Assembly (NCBI GenBank): GCA_963682025.1
Contig: OY821522.1
Coordinates: forward strand, 22,451,264-22,515,263
Reading direction: 5' to 3'
DNA: 64,000 nucleotides
Origin: Cordilura impudica
Taxonomy: Eukaryota; Arthropoda; Insecta; Diptera; Scathophagidae
Shown here: positions 58,097-64,000 of the stretch, piece after piece
Layout: each line of letters starts with the position of its first letter
Position numbering within the stretch: the first letter of the stretch is position 1
The notes under the pieces: generated by a model
The model's database searches: none
What the model was told of the DNA's origin: nothing
What the model saw: the letters and a program-made list of their open reading frames with translations, nothing else
Translations under genes and position numbers: made by a program

Positions 58097-58987
58097 ATGG
58101 AAATGGTGGGACCTCTCCCTGAAAGTACTGCGGGTAACAAATTGATATTGACTTTTCAAGATGATTTTTTGAAATTTATGTTGTGCGCAGCAATGCCGGA
58201 TGAGGAGGCTAGTACTGTGGCGAAAATTGTCTTTAACGAAATTATAGCCAATTATGGGATTCCAAGCATGCTTGTCACGGACAACGGGACAAATTTCATG
58301 TCGAATGTGTATTCGGATACCTGTAGGCTGTTAGGGTTCAAGAAACTGAACATCACTCCATATCATTCGCAGGCAAACGGCTCATTGGAAAGGAGTCACC
58401 GTCCTTTGGCGGAGTACTTGAGGAGCTCCGCCAAAGAGGATGGCAGCAATTGGGACCAATGGCTGGCACCGGCTATTCATGTGCACAATAACACTGTACA
58501 TTCACCTACGGGGCAGACCCCATTTAAGAAATTATATGGTTTCGACATCGACTTACCGACTAACCTAAGTAGTAAATGTGCACCACTTTACTATACGGAT
58601 GACCCAAACAAGGTCCTTAAATATCAGATACAGCGCTCGCATGAACTAGTGCGAAAGAATCAGACGGGGGCTAAGTTGTTGTCGAAAAAGGCTTATGACA
58701 GGAAGGTAAATGCTGTTTCCTTTGCAGTAGGTGATAGGGTGCTTGTTAGGAACAACACCAGGAAAAATAAGTTGTCACCCATTTGGACTGGACTTTATGA
58801 GGTAGTTAGGGTAAACAGTCCGGTAACGTCCACGGTGCGCATAAGGGGAAGAATCGTAAGTGGCATAATAACCATTTACGGGCGTTCCACCAGTGATCGC
58901 ATTATTTGGTCTGAAATCATTCCATTTAATACACATGTCCATGATGAAGGTTTTGTTTTGATGTTAATTTTAGTAACTGTTATGTGA
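58097..58987 (+). CDS. Integrase core of the plus-strand LTR element
   Basis: 296 codons in the same frame as the zinc finger. The catalytic D-D-E is visible: Asp in LTFQDDF, Asp in LVTDNGTNF and Glu in GSLERSHR. A basic C-terminal domain has KNKLSPIWTGLYEVVRV. A slip near 58,855 changes the very end; the expected HNNHLRAFH-type ending lies in another frame. Integrase inserts the DNA copy into the genome. With RT missing, the element cannot be autonomous. Confidence 0.8.
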   Translation: MEMVGPLPESTAGNKLILTFQDDFLKFMLCAAMPDEEASTVAKIVFNEIIANYGIPSMLVTDNGTNFMSNVYSDTCRLLGFKKLNITPYHSQANGSLERSHRPLAEYLRSSAKEDGSNWDQWLAPAIHVHNNTVHSPTGQTPFKKLYGFDIDLPTNLSSKCAPLYYTDDPNKVLKYQIQRSHELVRKNQTGAKLLSKKAYDRKVNAVSFAVGDRVLVRNNTRKNKLSPIWTGLYEVVRVNSPVTSTVRIRGRIVSGIITIYGRSTSDRIIWSEIIPFNTHVHDEGFVLMLILVTVM

Positions 58988-61750
58988 GGTGGTGAGGGGA
59001 AGGTAGGGGGTTTCCGCGAAACCCGCCTACAAGGGTATCCCACCAGGAAGCCTCAAGGTTTTTTTTCTATATGGAGGATGATGCCATGTGTAGCGGGCAT
59101 ACCTCAGTGGCTGAGAATGGTTCAACGGATTGAATCTGGTATGGGGTGTCAGAAGCGAGTCTCGCAAAATTCGCGGCATACACTGTGGGGAGGGTTTTTG
59201 CCGAGAATAGCCTCACAGTGGCCCGGCTCCGGTTTGCGGAACGCAGCAGAAAACCGTTCTACTCCGGAGAAGGATGACGCGTTGTGTGCGGTCATGCCTT
59301 ATATGGGTGGCAGTGTTTAGGAAGGACAAGTGCCTTAATTTGTTGTTATTTATTTTGAAGTGTTTTGGAAACTTTAGGATGGACATGTGTATACAAGGGG
59401 GCTTAGATATGGCTTTGGTCGGACCACCGATGGATCGGCTTGCTGGTGTCTTATTGCTATAGAAATAGGAACAGCACTACTGTTGGGGAAAAGTGCTTTT
59501 TCGTGCGGATCTGTATCCGAAGCAAGTCGCAATTTAGTGAAGGTAATAGTTGATAGTTAGTTTATTGAATGTGGTTGTGGTTTTTATTTATTAGAGAAAA
59601 ATTAAGCATTCATTAAAATACAGTGATTTGAGTTGTTTTTCTGTCAAAGGTGTAAATGCGAATTGGTATAGTATTAGCTGAGTATTGTTTTTTTCCCCTA
59701 TGACATTTTTCTTTTAGCATAGGTTGGAGATAACCGGAACTTGGAGTCGTCTAGATGGTCGCCGCACTCCTGCGGTTGGGCCGACGAGGCCCATGAGGTA
59801 CTTTTCAGATGCAGCGGACCCCCCTAATGGAGGAGAAAATATATTTAAAAAAAAAAAAACAAATATATATAAGAAAAGATATTTAAAAAAAAAAAATAAT
59901 AATAAGAAAAGATGGGAGATCTCCCCATGTAAAAAATATAATAATAATGAGAAACGACGGGAGATCCCCTCACGTTTTAAAACTAAAAAATGATTGAAAA
60001 AAAGGAAAAAATATACAATAATAATGAGAAAAGATGGGAGTTCTCTTCACCTAGAAAAAAAATTTAAAAGAGAAGACACCCCACATATAAAAAAAAAAAT
60101 GGGAAGATAAATATAAATAAGTACTAAAAAAATGAAAAATGCTCCCCGTGGGAAACATACATATTTGTTAAAAACAGAGGGAATATCAGACATACATAAA
60201 ACACATATTTTAAAGAAAAAAAATAGTAGCATACATACTTGTTAAAAGAAAAGTAATATATGGACATTAAACACATATTGAGAGAAATATATTTAAAAGA
60301 AAAAGAATATGTACATATTATATTAGTAGAAGAAAGAATTTGGAAAAAGAAAGGAAGGAATTAACCCTGAAATAGCTATTGTTCAATAAAAAAAGGGAAT
60401 TATTTTATTAAAATATGAGTAGAAAATATATCTATAGTTTAGTTAGTTGTGAATAGTATAGGAAATGCTCCGTTTTTGTTATATAAGTAAAGTTAGGGAA
60501 TTCCAACCCAAGTCCAGTGAGAGCGATGCTGATCAGCATTCATCTAGAAAGTGGTAAAACTCAACACTCATCAAGGAAGCAGCTAGAAGCAATAGGCTGA
60601 CATGACGGAAAGGTGAGCACAAGAAAGAGATAAGAATTCAACGTCTTGAGTAAAGAGCTACTGATTAAAAATCAACTGTAAGAGTGAAGTGAGAATGGGT
60701 CCATCGAGAATTTGGTATGTGATTGGCTATTTATTGGCTTATGCCCGCACAAATTGAAAACGGCCGTTGTGACAAGATATGGTTGTTCCGGGTTAGCTGA
60801 CGAGATGGCCAGTGGAGCAAGGGGTCCAGTTGTTTCATAAATCATATCATCTGTCTCAGGCCAACGATGACATAGTTCAGCAAAACAAAACTCCTGTTTA
60901 GTTTGTGAGGGGCGCTGCCAAGAGGAAATGGCCAAAATGAGCTATGTTGGTTTGGCCAGGCAGTAAGCTGATTCCTTTGGCGATGAATTAACCATTCGCA
61001 TCCCTTTCCATCATTGAAGGTCATCGGAGAATGGCCAGGGCCTTTATTGGATACTACGGTAACTGCCAACGAATTATGGGTTCGATACACCAACGCCTGT
61101 GGTATCGCGGGAGATTACGCATTTCGCCGGAAGTATTGTCATGAGTTTGCAGCAGGCCAAACCTCATTTTTTTGTTATGATTCTGTATTGGAACTAAATC
61201 ATCAATGTCTTCGGACCGCCTTTTGTACTTCATCCAAGCGACAGGTCAAAATTTGTTTTACGAAGCGGCCAGCCAAAGTCAGTTTTTACAAAGAACGTGG
61301 CCAAGAATCCGCTTTATGAATAACAGGCCAACGGCTGTCATGGTGTAGTATTGGAATTGAATCACAGGAATGCTTATATGTGACGAGGTGAAAGTTAACG
61401 GTCATGCGCATGCTGGAGTAAAAAGGCGCATTGTGGTGCCCGATGAGTAAACCATACAGCGACTGTCGAAATTATCGTCATTAGTAGTATCTTCATCATC
61501 ACCATTGGTTCCGGATTCGTCCTCATCACTTTTATCATTATCAGCAGTCTTATCACTATCAACATCACCAGCAGCAACATTATAATCAACATCATCATCA
61601 GAATCAACATCTTCACCATTAGTAGTAATATCATCATCAGCATCGACATCATCAGCAAAAATATCATCATCAGCATTGACATCATCAGCAGCAGAAGCAA
61701 CGTGCCAGTTTAGTGTCACTGGTAATAAACGATGTGGGAATCGTTTCCGT
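58988..61750 (+). other. Long 3' non-coding region of the plus-strand LTR element
   Basis: About 2.8 kb with no env or other credible frame. It includes a GC-richer block (58,985-59,300 and 59,720-59,830) matched in inverse at 36,420-36,750 and 35,980-36,080, GGGAG/CTCCC palindromes (59,909-60,150), and an ATC-rich trinucleotide block (61,470-61,690). Retention of this region in a relative that has lost all coding sequence suggests it matters for the element (inference). Confidence 0.6.
59909..60155. promoter_or_regulatory. GGGAG/CTCCC palindrome array in the plus-strand element
   Basis: GGGAGATCTCCCC (59,913), GGGAGATCCCCTC (59,960), GGGAGTTCTCTTC (60,037) and weaker copies near 60,070 and 60,140, in AT-rich spacers. 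Counterpart of 35,331-35,905. Confidence 0.4.
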
Positions 61751-61765
61751 GGAAAAGGGGAGGAA
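61751..61765 (+). other. Polypurine tract of the plus-strand LTR element
   Basis: GGAAAAGGGGAGGAA directly before the LTR start TGTTGTGAAAG; matches the tract at 33,523-33,537. Confidence 0.8.

Positions 61766-64000
<2,235 letters not shown>

Overview
The window is a repeat-dense, AT-rich stretch of eukaryotic nuclear DNA, most likely from a higher (brachyceran) fly. The reasons are a complete errantivirus with AGTT...AACT long terminal repeats (LTRs), mdg1/412-like Ty3/gypsy remnants, jockey-like LINE ends, DINE-1/Helentron-like repeats, and the GGTGCCACGCCCAC motif common in dipteran intergenic DNA. No confident single-copy host gene was found. Nearly everything recognisable is a transposable element, intact or broken.

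Layout. 1-1,500 holds dispersed repeats, a (CAAA)n run and the start of an A/T minisatellite. 1,504-26,731 is a direct tandem array of about 10 kb units: A 1,504-11,684, B 11,685-21,276 and C 21,277-26,731, the last partial. Each unit carries the minisatellite, a small inverted-repeat element, a jockey reverse-transcriptase tail, a broken gene of an arthropod family with a DTCGGQNRNK motif, a hAT-type foldback MITE inserted in that gene, and the 5' end of a gypsy element. A and B add a roughly 4.5 kb block of non-coding repeats. Unit C instead runs on into more of the gypsy element (to about 28,560). A hAT transposase pseudogene, itself split by a MITE, follows (28,645-31,036). An inverted copy of the minisatellite element (31,290-38,990) is split by a 6.4 kb LTR element (32,426-38,801) that has lost all coding sequence.

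39,277-47,124 is the best-preserved element: a full-length errantivirus on the minus strand with gag, pol and env-like frames open, two LTRs of about 345 bp, primer-binding and polypurine sites, a 4-bp target duplication and a U UUU UUA slip site at the gag/pol boundary. After it come an inverted degenerate gypsy element (47,880-50,171), a Helentron-like repeat (50,605-51,587) and a degenerate DNA-transposon gene (51,655-54,485). Last is a plus-strand LTR element (about 54,730 to past the window end) that has lost reverse transcriptase and RNase H, and whose 3' LTR carries a giant (AAT)n expansion from 61,872 to the end.

The parts do not form a pathway. The interest lies in nested insertion, staged tandem duplication, a loop inversion in one foldback copy, and regulatory-looking arrays: GATA plus nuclear-receptor half-sites at 54,475-54,645, a GGGAG/CTCCC palindrome array in two related LTR elements, and primer-binding-site copies repeated inside an LTR.
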